Shown piece after piece: positions 5,686 through 10,866 of a stretch of DNA of 64,000 nt (positions are counted from its first letter, which is position 1; each line of letters begins with the position of its first letter). The translations under genes were made by a program, and so were the position numbers. The stretch is taken from the IMG/VR virus record IMGVR_UViG_3300032249_000373, positions 1 through 64,000 of that record, one strand, 5' to 3'. Origin of the DNA: a virus. The notes beneath the pieces were generated by a model. The model searched no databases. It was not told the DNA's origin and saw nothing but the letters and a program-made list of their open reading frames with translations.

Positions 5686-5871
5686 CTAAGACTTTGTTAA
5701 AATTCCATCAACGCAAGCATCATAGAATTTATTTTCATCAAATCTAGGATTATCAGAAGCAAACCATTCGCTAAATTCAAAAACTAATTGGTCAAAATCA
5801 TTTGAGTCAATGTCATCAACAAATTTATTTAGAATTTTTGCAGTTTCTACATAGTCTTTACGTGTCATCAT
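5686..5871 (-). CDS. Hypothetical acidic 61-residue early protein
   Basis: MMTRKDYVETAKILNKFVDD, then an acidic helical body (FDQLVFEFSEWFASDNPRFD) and DACVDGILTKS. The pattern 'ETAKILN...FVFEFSEWFASDNPRFDE' is common in small actinophage proteins of unknown function. The start directly follows the upstream stop (TAA then ATG), and a second ATG immediately follows, so the true start could be 5871 or 5868. Last gene of the operon driven from 6479-6502; followed by the conserved 3' hairpin copy 5. Confidence 0.82.
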   Translation of the reverse strand: MMTRKDYVETAKILNKFVDDIDSNDFDQLVFEFSEWFASDNPRFDENKFYDACVDGILTKS

Positions 5872-6024
5872 TTAGTAAGTTTCCACTTTCTCTACATCTG
5901 CGACATTATCTAAACGCCATGTGTTGTTTACAATTTCAATAACTTTTTCAAATGAGTGGGCCTCATACGCAGGGTATGAGACCTCACCATTTACATTACG
6001 CACTGAAAGTTTTACGCCATTCAT
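5872..6024 (-). CDS. Hypothetical 50-residue early protein
   Basis: Starts MNGVKLSVRNVNGEVSYPAY and ends VADVEKVETY: a small alpha-beta protein with a central helix (FEKVIEIVNNTW). No family recognised. It fits exactly between its neighbours: its ATG overlaps the upstream stop (TAATG) and its stop abuts the next ATG. Such tight packing in a coupled operon supports it. Confidence 0.75.
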   Translation of the reverse strand: MNGVKLSVRNVNGEVSYPAYEAHSFEKVIEIVNNTWRLDNVADVEKVETY

Positions 6025-6230
6025 TAGTCGGCCACCTTTAGAATTGCATAGGACCCGCCTGCGTTAATTTCATCTAGTGCAGATTTAATTCGTGGTGCAA
6101 GTAAATCCTTGAGCATTGACTCAAGCATGATTACACGCATTGACTCCTCTAATGCTAACAGTTGTGCACCGATTGGATGAGTTTCGTCTACTTCTGTCAC
6201 GAAGTGTAGTGAGTGAGGTACTTTTACCAT
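6024..6230 (-). CDS. Hypothetical 68-residue early protein
   Basis: MVKVPHSLHFVTEVDETHPI followed by a long amphipathic helical region (LLALEESMRVIMLESMLKDL) and a short C-terminal strand (SYAILKVAD). Could be a small coiled-coil oligomer. Family not recognised. AGGAAAAC is a serviceable ribosome site. Second gene of the operon starting at 6446. Confidence 0.8.
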   Translation of the reverse strand: MVKVPHSLHFVTEVDETHPIGAQLLALEESMRVIMLESMLKDLLAPRIKSALDEINAGGSYAILKVAD

Positions 6231-6248
6231 TTTTAGTTTTCCTATTCT

Positions 6249-6446
6249 TTAGTTTGAGTTAGTGAGTGTACGAGTGCCACGAATTGTGCCACTAATTCCA
6301 AGAGAGTCGCAAGCGACTTTAACAGATACGCCAACAGGTAATTGTGTTGGGTATTGTGATACGAATTGAGCAACCTGACCTCGTGATGAGAAGTTGATTT
6401 TTTTGGTAGAACCTGAAAAGGTTTCTAGTGTAACAGTGTAAGTCAT
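6249..6446 (-). CDS. Hypothetical 65-residue early protein
   Basis: MTYTVTLETFSGSTKKINFS with SRGQVAQFVSQYPTQLPVG and a C-terminal GTIRGTRTLTNSN: short strand-helix-strand pattern. Function unknown. AAGGAAGT precedes the ATG. First gene of its operon, with the boxed promoter P6 33 nt upstream and a CRP-type palindrome behind that. Confidence 0.8.
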   Translation of the reverse strand: MTYTVTLETFSGSTKKINFSSRGQVAQFVSQYPTQLPVGVSVKVACDSLGISGTIRGTRTLTNSN

Positions 6447-6478
6447 TGAGTGACTTCCTTTCTTTAAGTGATAAGACT

Positions 6479-6502
6479 ATCCTATCACGGGGGGCTGACA
6501 AA
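6479..6502 (-). promoter_or_regulatory. Early promoter with TTTGTCAG box (P6)
   Basis: Minus strand: TTTGTCAG (6502-6495), 10 nt, TAGGAT (6484-6479). It drives the operon 6446-5686. Confidence 0.75.
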
Positions 6503-6511
6503 TTGGGGCAC

Positions 6512-6564
6512 TTATTCGCTAGGCTCACTGTGATACTGGTCACATTTATTTGCTAGGCTCATTG
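6512..6564. repeat. 19-bp direct repeats flanking a CRP-type site
   Basis: TTATTCGCTAGGCTCACTG (6512-6530) and TTATTTGCTAGGCTCATTG (6546-6564) differ at two positions and flank the palindrome at 6529-6544. Confidence 0.75.
6529..6544. promoter_or_regulatory. CRP/GlxR-type palindrome, perfect
   Basis: TGTGA-TACTGG-TCACA, centred about 64 bp upstream of the predicted P6 start and overlapping the end of the first 19-bp repeat. Confidence 0.68.
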
Positions 6565-6597
6565 CCTTGTCTGTCCTTATTTAATTGTTATACTAGA

Positions 6598-6626
6598 AGT
6601 ATAGCAAAGAAATGTCAAAAAGTCAA
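6598..6626 (-). promoter_or_regulatory. Second, sigma70-like promoter upstream of the 6446 operon
   Basis: Minus strand: TTGACT (6626-6621), 17 nt, TATACT (6603-6598). It would give a long leader through the 19-bp repeats before the first gene at 6446. A 16-codon frame (starts MSLANKCDQY) lies in that leader but I do not call it a gene. Confidence 0.55.
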
Positions 6627-6647
6627 ATCCTAACACGGCGTGTCGCA

Positions 6648-6663
6648 TGTGAGTTACACCACA
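6648..6663. promoter_or_regulatory. CRP/GlxR-type palindrome, one mismatch
   Basis: TGTGA-GTTACA-CCACA: a single mismatch to the consensus found perfectly at five other places in this region. Confidence 0.45.
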
Positions 6664-6670
6664 TCTATCC

Positions 6671-6691
6671 TGTGGATAAGCCTGTGGATAA
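6671..6691 (-). other. Two tandem DnaA boxes (TTATCCACA), perfect
   Basis: Plus-strand TGTGGATAA at 6671-6679 and 6683-6691, same orientation, 12-bp period. TTTTTTCGAAAATTTTT follows directly. Confidence 0.65.
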
Positions 6692-6704
6692 CTTTTTTCG
6701 AAAA

Positions 6705-6730
6705 TTTTTCAGGGGATCAATCCTGAAAAA
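6705..6730. terminator. Intrinsic terminator-like hairpin, bidirectional
   Basis: TTTTTCAGG (6705-6713) pairs perfectly with CCTGAAAAA (6722-6730) around an 8-nt loop. It lies 7 nt past the stop of the last gene of the operon 7546-6738. Confidence 0.7.
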
Positions 6731-6737
6731 CTTTTTA

Positions 6738-6797
6738 CTAACTATGAATTGCAATAACAAAAGCAAAACAAGTAATTGCGATTAGAATAACTAACAT
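6738..6797 (-). CDS. Predicted 19-residue membrane peptide
   Basis: MLVILIAITCFAFVIAIHS: a single hydrophobic helix. It has a GAGGAAAA ribosome site, its ATG overlaps the upstream stop (TAATG) and a terminator follows, so it occupies the last position of a coupled operon. Third peptide of this kind in the region. No homology can be claimed at this length. Confidence 0.55.
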   Translation of the reverse strand: MLVILIAITCFAFVIAIHS

Positions 6798-6886
6798 TAG
6801 TTTTCCTCAATTTCATTTAGTAAATCCCAAAGTATTGGCTCTAACTCTAACGCAACTGCATCAAGTTTTTCTTGAAGTGTTTTCAT
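6797..6886 (-). CDS. Hypothetical 29-residue peptide
   Basis: MKTLQEKLDAVALELEPILW then DLLNEIEEN: one amphipathic acidic helix. It lies exactly between coupled neighbours: its ATG follows the upstream stop TAA directly, and its own stop overlaps the next ATG. Function unknown; its position in the coupled operon is the main support. Confidence 0.55.
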   Translation of the reverse strand: MKTLQEKLDAVALELEPILWDLLNEIEEN

Positions 6887-7030
6887 TTATTCCTCAATCT
6901 GTCTTTGATAGTAGTCAATTACATGAAAGTCTAATTGTCTCTCAAGTGGCATAGCCTTTAGCCATGAATAGGCAGACTCAAAATCATCTGCCTCTACATC
7001 TACATACAACTCAAAATTAAATACTGGCAT
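6887..7030 (-). CDS. Hypothetical 47-residue early protein
   Basis: MPVFNFELYVDVEADDFESA, then a helix (YSWLKAMPLERQLDFHVID) and an acidic end. The strand-helix arrangement with E/D-rich N-terminus resembles the C-terminal half of the 140-residue protein at 1730-2152 (ELEVTVQYSVTVNARNEEEA) in style only. Excellent AGGAGG ribosome site. TAATG junction with the gene upstream. Confidence 0.72.
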   Translation of the reverse strand: MPVFNFELYVDVEADDFESAYSWLKAMPLERQLDFHVIDYYQRQIEE

Positions 7031-7194
7031 TATTTAACCTCCTTGTATAAAAAGTCCCAAGCCTTACGGCATAACACGATAGATTTGCAGTTATCGCAAC
7101 AGATAACTCCATGAGGGTTAAGGTCTAGGTCATAGACATCTATTGTGGTAGTAACCGCACCACACACGGATTTAATTGGTACATAGGTACTCAT
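7030..7194 (-). CDS. Small cysteine-rich protein, 54 residues
   Basis: Contains CGAVTTT, then VICCDNCKSIVLCRKAWDF at about residues 31-47, a CCxxC...C cluster that could bind a metal ion. The C-terminus (DFLYKEVK) is basic. It follows directly on another CxxC protein in the same operon. Zinc binding is an inference from cysteine spacing; no family recognised. ATGA junction upstream and TAATG junction downstream. Confidence 0.72.
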   Translation of the reverse strand: MSTYVPIKSVCGAVTTTIDVYDLDLNPHGVICCDNCKSIVLCRKAWDFLYKEVK

Positions 7195-7373
7195 CTTGTA
7201 AGTCCTTCCTTTCCATAAGTGTTAATAAAATCAGGGAGAGCCATAACGCCCTTGTAGTCTTTACATCTAGGGCAAAATCTATTCCACCCGTCAAATAGTG
7301 TTATGCAGAAAGCGCAGATGTTATCCATAGCGCATAAGCCTTGCTCATCTATAAATTGCATAGTGTCGTTCAT
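7191..7373 (-). CDS. Zinc-ribbon-like small protein, 60 residues
   Basis: ICAFCITLFDGWNRFCPRCK at about residues 18-37: two CxxC pairs 12 residues apart, the classic spacing of a zinc ribbon. It ends YGKEGLTR. The start at 7373 is supported by GGAAGGTG and by the ATGA-type overlap with the upstream gene; a longer in-frame start lies inside that gene. Second gene of the operon 7546-6738. Confidence 0.82.
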   Translation of the reverse strand: MNDTMQFIDEQGLCAMDNICAFCITLFDGWNRFCPRCKDYKGVMALPDFINTYGKEGLTR

Positions 7374-7546
7374 GCTGACACCTTCCAATCTGTCCAAGCA
7401 GGGAATTGTTCTGGGTCACTATCATAGTAGTAACGCTCAATGTTGCTATCGCAAATCATGCATAGTGTGAATTGCTCATCTCCAATTTCTGAGATAGCAG
7501 AAACAAGAGGCTCGTGCCACTTGCATAGTGTGTTTAGTGTAGTCAT
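7370..7546 (-). CDS. Small cysteine-pair protein, 58 residues
   Basis: MTTLNTLCKWHEPLVSAISE, then LCMICDSNIERYYYD: C-x3-H early and CxxC in the middle, compatible with one zinc site. The aromatic C-terminus reads FPAWTDWKVSA. First gene of a six-gene operon; AAGGTAGGTC is an acceptable ribosome site and the boxed promoter P7 is 56 nt upstream. Function unknown. Confidence 0.75.
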   Translation of the reverse strand: MTTLNTLCKWHEPLVSAISEIGDEQFTLCMICDSNIERYYYDSDPEQFPAWTDWKVSA

Positions 7547-7601
7547 TTTGACCTACCTTTCTTTAAGGGATTTCTGTACCCTTGTTTTTCTTTATACTGT
7601 A

Positions 7602-7625
7602 AGTATAGCAGGGGGGTCTGACAAA
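7602..7625 (-). promoter_or_regulatory. Early promoter with TTTGTCAG box (P7)
   Basis: Minus strand: TTTGTCAG (7625-7618), 10 nt including a C-run, TATACT (7607-7602). It drives the operon 7546-6738. Confidence 0.78.
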
Positions 7626-7657
7626 TTGGAGGGGACAAAAGGTATCAAAACGGACAT

Positions 7658-7673
7658 TGTGAGATTAGTCACA
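7658..7673. promoter_or_regulatory. CRP/GlxR-type palindrome, perfect
   Basis: TGTGA-GATTAG-TCACA, centred about 70 bp upstream of the predicted P7 start. Confidence 0.7.
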
Positions 7674-7693
7674 TGTGTTTCATGTCACATAGG

Positions 7694-7727
7694 TTATCCA
7701 CACATGAATGGTCAGACCTGTGGATAA
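7694..7727. other. Two opposed DnaA boxes (TTATCCACA), perfect
   Basis: TTATCCACA at 7694-7702 (plus) and TGTGGATAA at 7719-7727 (minus orientation), 16 bp apart, midway between the divergent promoters P7 and P8. Confidence 0.68.
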
Positions 7728-7744
7728 CTTTTTTCGACATCCCC

Positions 7745-7760
7745 TGTGACGGAAATCACA
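7745..7760. promoter_or_regulatory. CRP/GlxR-type palindrome, perfect
   Basis: TGTGA-CGGAAA-TCACA, centred about 74 bp upstream of the predicted P8 start on the plus strand. Confidence 0.7.
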
Positions 7761-7796
7761 AAAATACTTTACCGACACGCCCGAAAAACAGGCTAA

Positions 7797-7820
7797 TTTG
7801 TCAGTGGTAGGTGCTAGAAT
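7797..7820 (+). promoter_or_regulatory. Early promoter with TTTGTCAG box (P8), plus strand
   Basis: TTTGTCAG (7797-7804), 10 nt, TAGAAT (7815-7820). The same architecture as the minus-strand early promoters, divergent from P7; it drives the three small genes at 7857-8262. Confidence 0.78.
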
Positions 7821-7856
7821 ACTATGTATAAAGATTAACAAAGAAAGGTGTTCCCA

Positions 7857-8003
7857 ATGAATACACTAGAAAGACTAAGAGCAGAGCAACAGGCTCGCTA
7901 CGCTAAAGAGCGTGAGGCTAACAAGGCTAAGATTGAGGCTATGTTTGCCAATAACTCTCGCCCACTAAACAATGCCCACCTATTAGGAAAGGAGGAAAAC
8001 TAA
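7857..8003 (+). CDS. Small charged helical protein, 48 residues
   Basis: MNTLERLRAEQQARYAKERE followed by NKAKIEAMF and a GKEEN end; strongly charged and helical, likely coiled-coil. AGAAAGG lies upstream of the ATG. First of three coupled plus-strand genes under the boxed promoter P8. Function unknown. Confidence 0.75.
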   Translation: MNTLERLRAEQQARYAKEREANKAKIEAMFANNSRPLNNAHLLGKEEN

Positions 8004-8167
8004 TGAAAACCAATTTTGAGATTACACAAGAGATTAACACTCTTGCTACTAAGCACTATGGTGATGTATCACTGTCATGGGTTTGGGGTTGTGCACAAGC
8101 ACTACTAACCGCACAACAGTTAGAGTTAATTCTAAACATGCTACTAGAGAAAGAGGCTAGTCAATGA
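8003..8167 (+). CDS. Hypothetical 54-residue protein
   Basis: MKTNFEITQEINTLATKHYG, then DVSLSWVWGCAQALLTAQQL and a helical end. GGAGGAAA provides a strong ribosome site and the ATG overlaps the upstream stop (TAATG). The body is probably two helices with a short aromatic turn. No family recognised. Confidence 0.75.
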   Translation: MKTNFEITQEINTLATKHYGDVSLSWVWGCAQALLTAQQLELILNMLLEKEASQ

Positions 8168-8262
8168 GCGCAATGTACGCACACACTTGTGAAACTTGTG
8201 GGGATACAGGTATCATCATTTTTGATAAAAACGAGACCCGCATAGACCCTTGCAAATGTTAG
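8164..8262 (+). CDS. Tiny CxxCxxxG protein, 32 residues
   Basis: MSAMYAHTCETCGDTGIIIF ... DPCKC. The CxxCxDTG motif with a terminal CxC is a half-zinc-finger of the DnaJ type and matches the style of the 58-residue protein at 5042-5218. ATGA junction with the gene upstream. Real because of the coupling, the conserved-looking motif and the boxed promoter; role unknown. Confidence 0.65.
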   Translation: MSAMYAHTCETCGDTGIIIFDKNETRIDPCKC

Positions 8263-8275
8263 AATAAATCGGTGG

Positions 8276-8336
8276 CACTAGTGTTAGAATTATTGACGGC
8301 ACTAGTGCTAAGATCTTTGCACGCACCCCACTAGTG
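8276..8336. repeat. Three CACTAGTG palindromes, possible operators
   Basis: CACTAGTG at 8276-8283, 8300-8307 and 8329-8336, spaced 24 and 29 bp. The first two are each followed immediately by a -10-like hexamer (TTAGAAT, TAAGAT). They lie in the 200-bp gap between the plus-strand early genes and the gene at 8467. The second is embedded in the 10-bp palindrome GCACTAGTGC. Confidence 0.55.
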
Positions 8337-8454
8337 TGCTCACTAATTAAATTATTTATTCTACACAAAAGTATGTATCATACACTTATACAAAATATTC
8401 AGATTTTGGCAAAAGTGGTTTTTATAAAATTTTTCAGATTTTGACGGGGTAGGG

Positions 8455-8460
8455 TATAAT
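8455..8460 (+). promoter_or_regulatory. TATAAT -10 element, leaderless gene
   Basis: TATAAT ends 6 nt before the ATG at 8467. TTGACG lies 8 nt upstream and TTCAGA at 16-nt spacing, so the -35 is uncertain. Confidence 0.6.
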
Positions 8461-8466
8461 AATCAT

Positions 8467-8607
8467 ATGGCCATACTAGATAACGTAGATAACAATAAAT
8501 ATCCACTATTTGAGACAGAAGCATCTTCTCTGGAGATAAAGGTTTTTTCAGATACATGTTGCAATGGGTGTACTTGCCAAAGCCCATTTGCTCATATAAA
8601 AGAATAA
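8467..8607 (+). CDS. Small cysteine-rich protein, 46 residues, leaderless
   Basis: MAILDNVDNNKYPLFETEAS, then FSDTCCNGCTCQSPFAHIKE. The CCxxCxC cluster near residues 31-37 could bind a metal ion. The start codon is 6 nt downstream of a TATAAT, so the message should be leaderless. It is convergent with the minus-strand gene ending at 8610, leaving 2 nt between stops. Family not recognised. Confidence 0.65.
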   Translation: MAILDNVDNNKYPLFETEASSLEIKVFSDTCCNGCTCQSPFAHIKE

Positions 8608-8609
8608 GA

Positions 8610-9323
8610 CTACTTCTTATCTCTTTCTCTTTGCATTTGTCTGTAGGATCCTTGTCCTATAATCTTTGTTAAAATTTTTGAACGTGAATTAGTAAACATT
8701 TTTTCAAATTTGTCATTATTTGATAATATCTCAAAATTATATTTTGTTCTCTTAAATGGAATGTATTGGACAAAAGCAGATCCTCTTTCAATAAAAACAT
8801 CTTTGTCTTTTGTGTGTAGCATTATTTGTGGATTAACCTCATGATGAACATCTGTGTCAATAATTCCAGGGACTATAGAAAAGTCTTTATTAAAATCAAA
8901 AAATATAGGTAGTTGTAAAACAGAATATCCCTTTGGAGTAATAATTTTCCAAGGACATTGTGCTTTTATTATTGCAACACACTCAGATCCAAGTGGTTCT
9001 GGAACCATGTGATCTAAAAGTTGTTGTTTCGGGTGCATAGACCAATTAAGGTCATTATTTAAACCAGTTTTCCAAAATAACTCATCTGTTTCTGACTGAT
9101 AATGAAGAAGAGAATCTGACCACATTGGAATAATAAAACCTTGAGAAAAATAATCTGGAAAAGAAGGACAGGTTCTAATATTTGGAAAATTATTAAATTT
9201 TTCTGGAACAGGTAAAGATTTCCACCAAGAAGGAATAAATGATTTAGCAGGTCTTGGTTTACACTCTTCAATAGACTCTAGTCCAGGGAACGTAGATACT
9301 ATTTTTATGCTATTGTTTTTCAT
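8610..9323 (-). CDS. Paralogous family protein A (PKGYS / IPFKR family), 237 residues
   Basis: One of four related proteins in this window. Shared landmarks in order: N-terminal PSWWKSLP (about residue 32), a cysteine before PSFPDYFSQGFIIP, then TPKGYSVLQLP, GIIDTDVHHEVN, ERGSAFVQYIPFKR and a charged C-terminus. Similar proteins occur in cyanophages and other environmental phages; I know no function. The IPFKR and PKGYS motifs are best conserved in the copies at 16423-17139 and 17813-18559. It follows the DUF6171-like gene by 3 nt in a two-gene operon that probably starts leaderless at 9524. Confidence 0.82.
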   Translation of the reverse strand: MKNNSIKIVSTFPGLESIEECKPRPAKSFIPSWWKSLPVPEKFNNFPNIRTCPSFPDYFSQGFIIPMWSDSLLHYQSETDELFWKTGLNNDLNWSMHPKQQLLDHMVPEPLGSECVAIIKAQCPWKIITPKGYSVLQLPIFFDFNKDFSIVPGIIDTDVHHEVNPQIMLHTKDKDVFIERGSAFVQYIPFKRTKYNFEILSNNDKFEKMFTNSRSKILTKIIGQGSYRQMQRERDKK

Positions 9324-9326
9324 ATA

Positions 9327-9524
9327 CTACCATTTTCCCACAGGACATTTTGCATTAGCAAGCATTGACTTAGCAGCCATAAAGCAACCACACTTCTTGC
9401 ATGTTTGGGTCTTTGGTCTAAAGAAATCACAGCCTTTACAAATTTCTAATCTATGTGCTGCAACTTCTTCAGGGCTTCTAGGAGATCCATTAAATAGATC
9501 CCAAGGTCTTACGTCATCACTCAT
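9327..9524 (-). CDS. DUF6171-like zinc-ribbon protein, 65 residues
   Basis: HRLEICKGCDFFRPKTQTCK followed by KCGCFMAAKSMLANAKCPVG and KW. The pattern CxGCxFF...TxxCxxCGCFM..K..LA...CP.GKW is a widespread small phage protein resembling DUF6171. The five cysteines in CxxC arrangements suggest zinc binding. The ATG is 7 nt after a TATAAT (9537-9532), so this is probably a leaderless message. In many phages this gene sits next to tail-fibre or glycosyltransferase genes, as here. Confidence 0.85.
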   Translation of the reverse strand: MSDDVRPWDLFNGSPRSPEEVAAHRLEICKGCDFFRPKTQTCKKCGCFMAAKSMLANAKCPVGKW

Positions 9525-9531
9525 ATATTCT

Positions 9532-9537
9532 ATTATA
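9532..9537 (-). promoter_or_regulatory. TATAAT -10 element, leaderless gene
   Basis: Minus-strand TATAAT ends 7 nt before the ATG at 9524; no clear -35. Confidence 0.6.
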
Positions 9538-9656
9538 GCCTATAAGAGAACTTAAATCCAGTATTAGACATTATTGAGTATAGGGGTAACACTCATGTGT
9601 TGTCTAGTGTTGGTTTGTCTACTCTATTTTCGGCTCAACCTAAATACCGTTTTTTT

Positions 9657-9665
9657 TGGTACACT
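9657..9665 (+). promoter_or_regulatory. Extended -10 (TGGTACACT), leaderless gene
   Basis: TGGTACACT ends 6 nt before the ATG at 9672, after a T-tract. Confidence 0.6.
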
Positions 9666-9671
9666 TGATAT

Positions 9672-10550
9672 ATGAAGAAATCTATATATGTTTCAATATC
9701 TTGTTTAGGGATTGACAGCCAGTTGCGAACGACTTTAAATACATTATTAAATAATACTTCTAGTGAAACAAAACTGTCAATTGGCATATCTTTTTGCGGA
9801 GACAAAAACTTTGCAAATGAAATAATTAAAGATTTTACCGACGAAAGAATCAAAACGACATATTACGATGCACTTAACAATCTTGGCATAGGCCTAGGAA
9901 GGCTATCTGCTGCATCAATGTATGATAACGAAGACTATTTTTTACAAATAGACGCTCATACATATTTCCCGACTGGATGGGACCAATACTTAATTAATAG
10001 GTTTGAAGATATAAAATATAAAAACAACAATAAGAAAATAGTTTTAAGTGGGTATCTTGGCTGGTATAACGAAGACTCCTTTTTTGATTATCTTGGATAT
10101 ACAAAATGGATAAAGAATAGGTTTATAATAAATAATGACACAATTCCATATTGGGAGTGTGATGTTTTAAATGCTGAACAAGAAGAAGATCTTGATAAAA
10201 ATGGCTTTATAGGCTTAGATAAAATAGTTGCAATGTTCATGTTTGGAGACTCAGAGTTTGCAAAAAATATATGTATTCCAGACTGGGTTTTATTTTGGGA
10301 AGAGGAAATAGTACAAAGTATAGAATTAATAAAAAATGGATTTGACTTAATCTATCCAGGCAAGAAAACTCCATTTTATCATTACTATAGTACAAACAAT
10401 CTGGATAGGCAAAGGTCTATAGATTTTTTACAATTAAACGGACTAACAAAAGAACAATACTACAACATGATGCGTGATAACTTTAGGGGATATTGCGATA
10501 AAAATGATATACTGTTTTATGAAAAAACACTAGGATTTTTGTTAAATTAG
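9672..10550 (+). CDS. GT60-like glycosyltransferase (GlcNAc-transferase type), 292 residues
   Basis: GT-A fold pattern with an N-terminal IYVSISCLGID strand, GLGRLSAASMYDNEDYFLQI leading to DAHTYFPTGWD at about residues 93-103 (a DxH/DxD variant that binds the sugar nucleotide and metal), and VLFWEEEIV near residue 203. These three are the hallmarks of the PF11397/GT60 family, whose studied members add GlcNAc to hydroxyl amino acids of proteins. The gene stands next to tail-fibre and other surface genes, so glycosylation of virion fibres or a host surface glycan is likely; the acceptor is not known. The ATG is 6 nt after a TACACT -10. Confidence 0.8.
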   Translation: MKKSIYVSISCLGIDSQLRTTLNTLLNNTSSETKLSIGISFCGDKNFANEIIKDFTDERIKTTYYDALNNLGIGLGRLSAASMYDNEDYFLQIDAHTYFPTGWDQYLINRFEDIKYKNNNKKIVLSGYLGWYNEDSFFDYLGYTKWIKNRFIINNDTIPYWECDVLNAEQEEDLDKNGFIGLDKIVAMFMFGDSEFAKNICIPDWVLFWEEEIVQSIELIKNGFDLIYPGKKTPFYHYYSTNNLDRQRSIDFLQLNGLTKEQYYNMMRDNFRGYCDKNDILFYEKTLGFLLN

Positions 10551-10560
10551 TTTTAAATAA

Positions 10561-10569
10561 TGATATAAT
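10561..10569 (+). promoter_or_regulatory. Extended -10 (TGATATAAT), near-leaderless gene
   Basis: TGATATAAT ends 9 nt before the ATG at 10579; no -35 match. Confidence 0.6.
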
Positions 10570-10578
10570 AATCTCATT

Positions 10579-10866
10579 ATGACCACTACCGATTGGGCTC
10601 AATTTATTCTTGCATTGCTCTCAATTGGAGTAATTATAGTTAGTTCAATTCGCTGGTATATAAAAGTTCAAATTAAACCTATAGCAGAAGCCGTAGAAGA
10701 TATCAGAAAAGAAACTAAAACAAACGGCGGTACGTCAATGCGTGATGAAATTAAACAAATTAAAGTTGAGCAAGAAAATGCTAGAGATAAAAGAAAAGCA
10801 ACTAGTGATAAACTAGATCATATGTATGATTTATTTGTTGAGTATGTATCTAAGAATTCTAAATAA
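10579..10866 (+). CDS. Holin-like membrane protein (DUF2746-like), 95 residues
   Basis: One strong transmembrane helix at residues 6-28 (WAQFILALLSIGVIIVSSIR), then a charged coiled-coil tail (IRKETKTNGG, IKQIKVEQENARDKRKATSD). This organisation matches DUF2746-type actinophage proteins, often called putative holins. The gene encoding the secreted lysin is 7.7 kb away on the other strand, so lysis assignment rests on topology alone. It is likely transcribed from its own extended -10. Confidence 0.65.
   Translation: MTTTDWAQFILALLSIGVIIVSSIRWYIKVQIKPIAEAVEDIRKETKTNGGTSMRDEIKQIKVEQENARDKRKATSDKLDHMYDLFVEYVSKNSK

Noticed and set aside
6319-6543. 74-codon minus-strand frame overlapping 6249-6446
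   Set aside because: It covers the promoter P6, the CRP-type site and the repeats and is in a different frame from the well-supported 65-residue gene.
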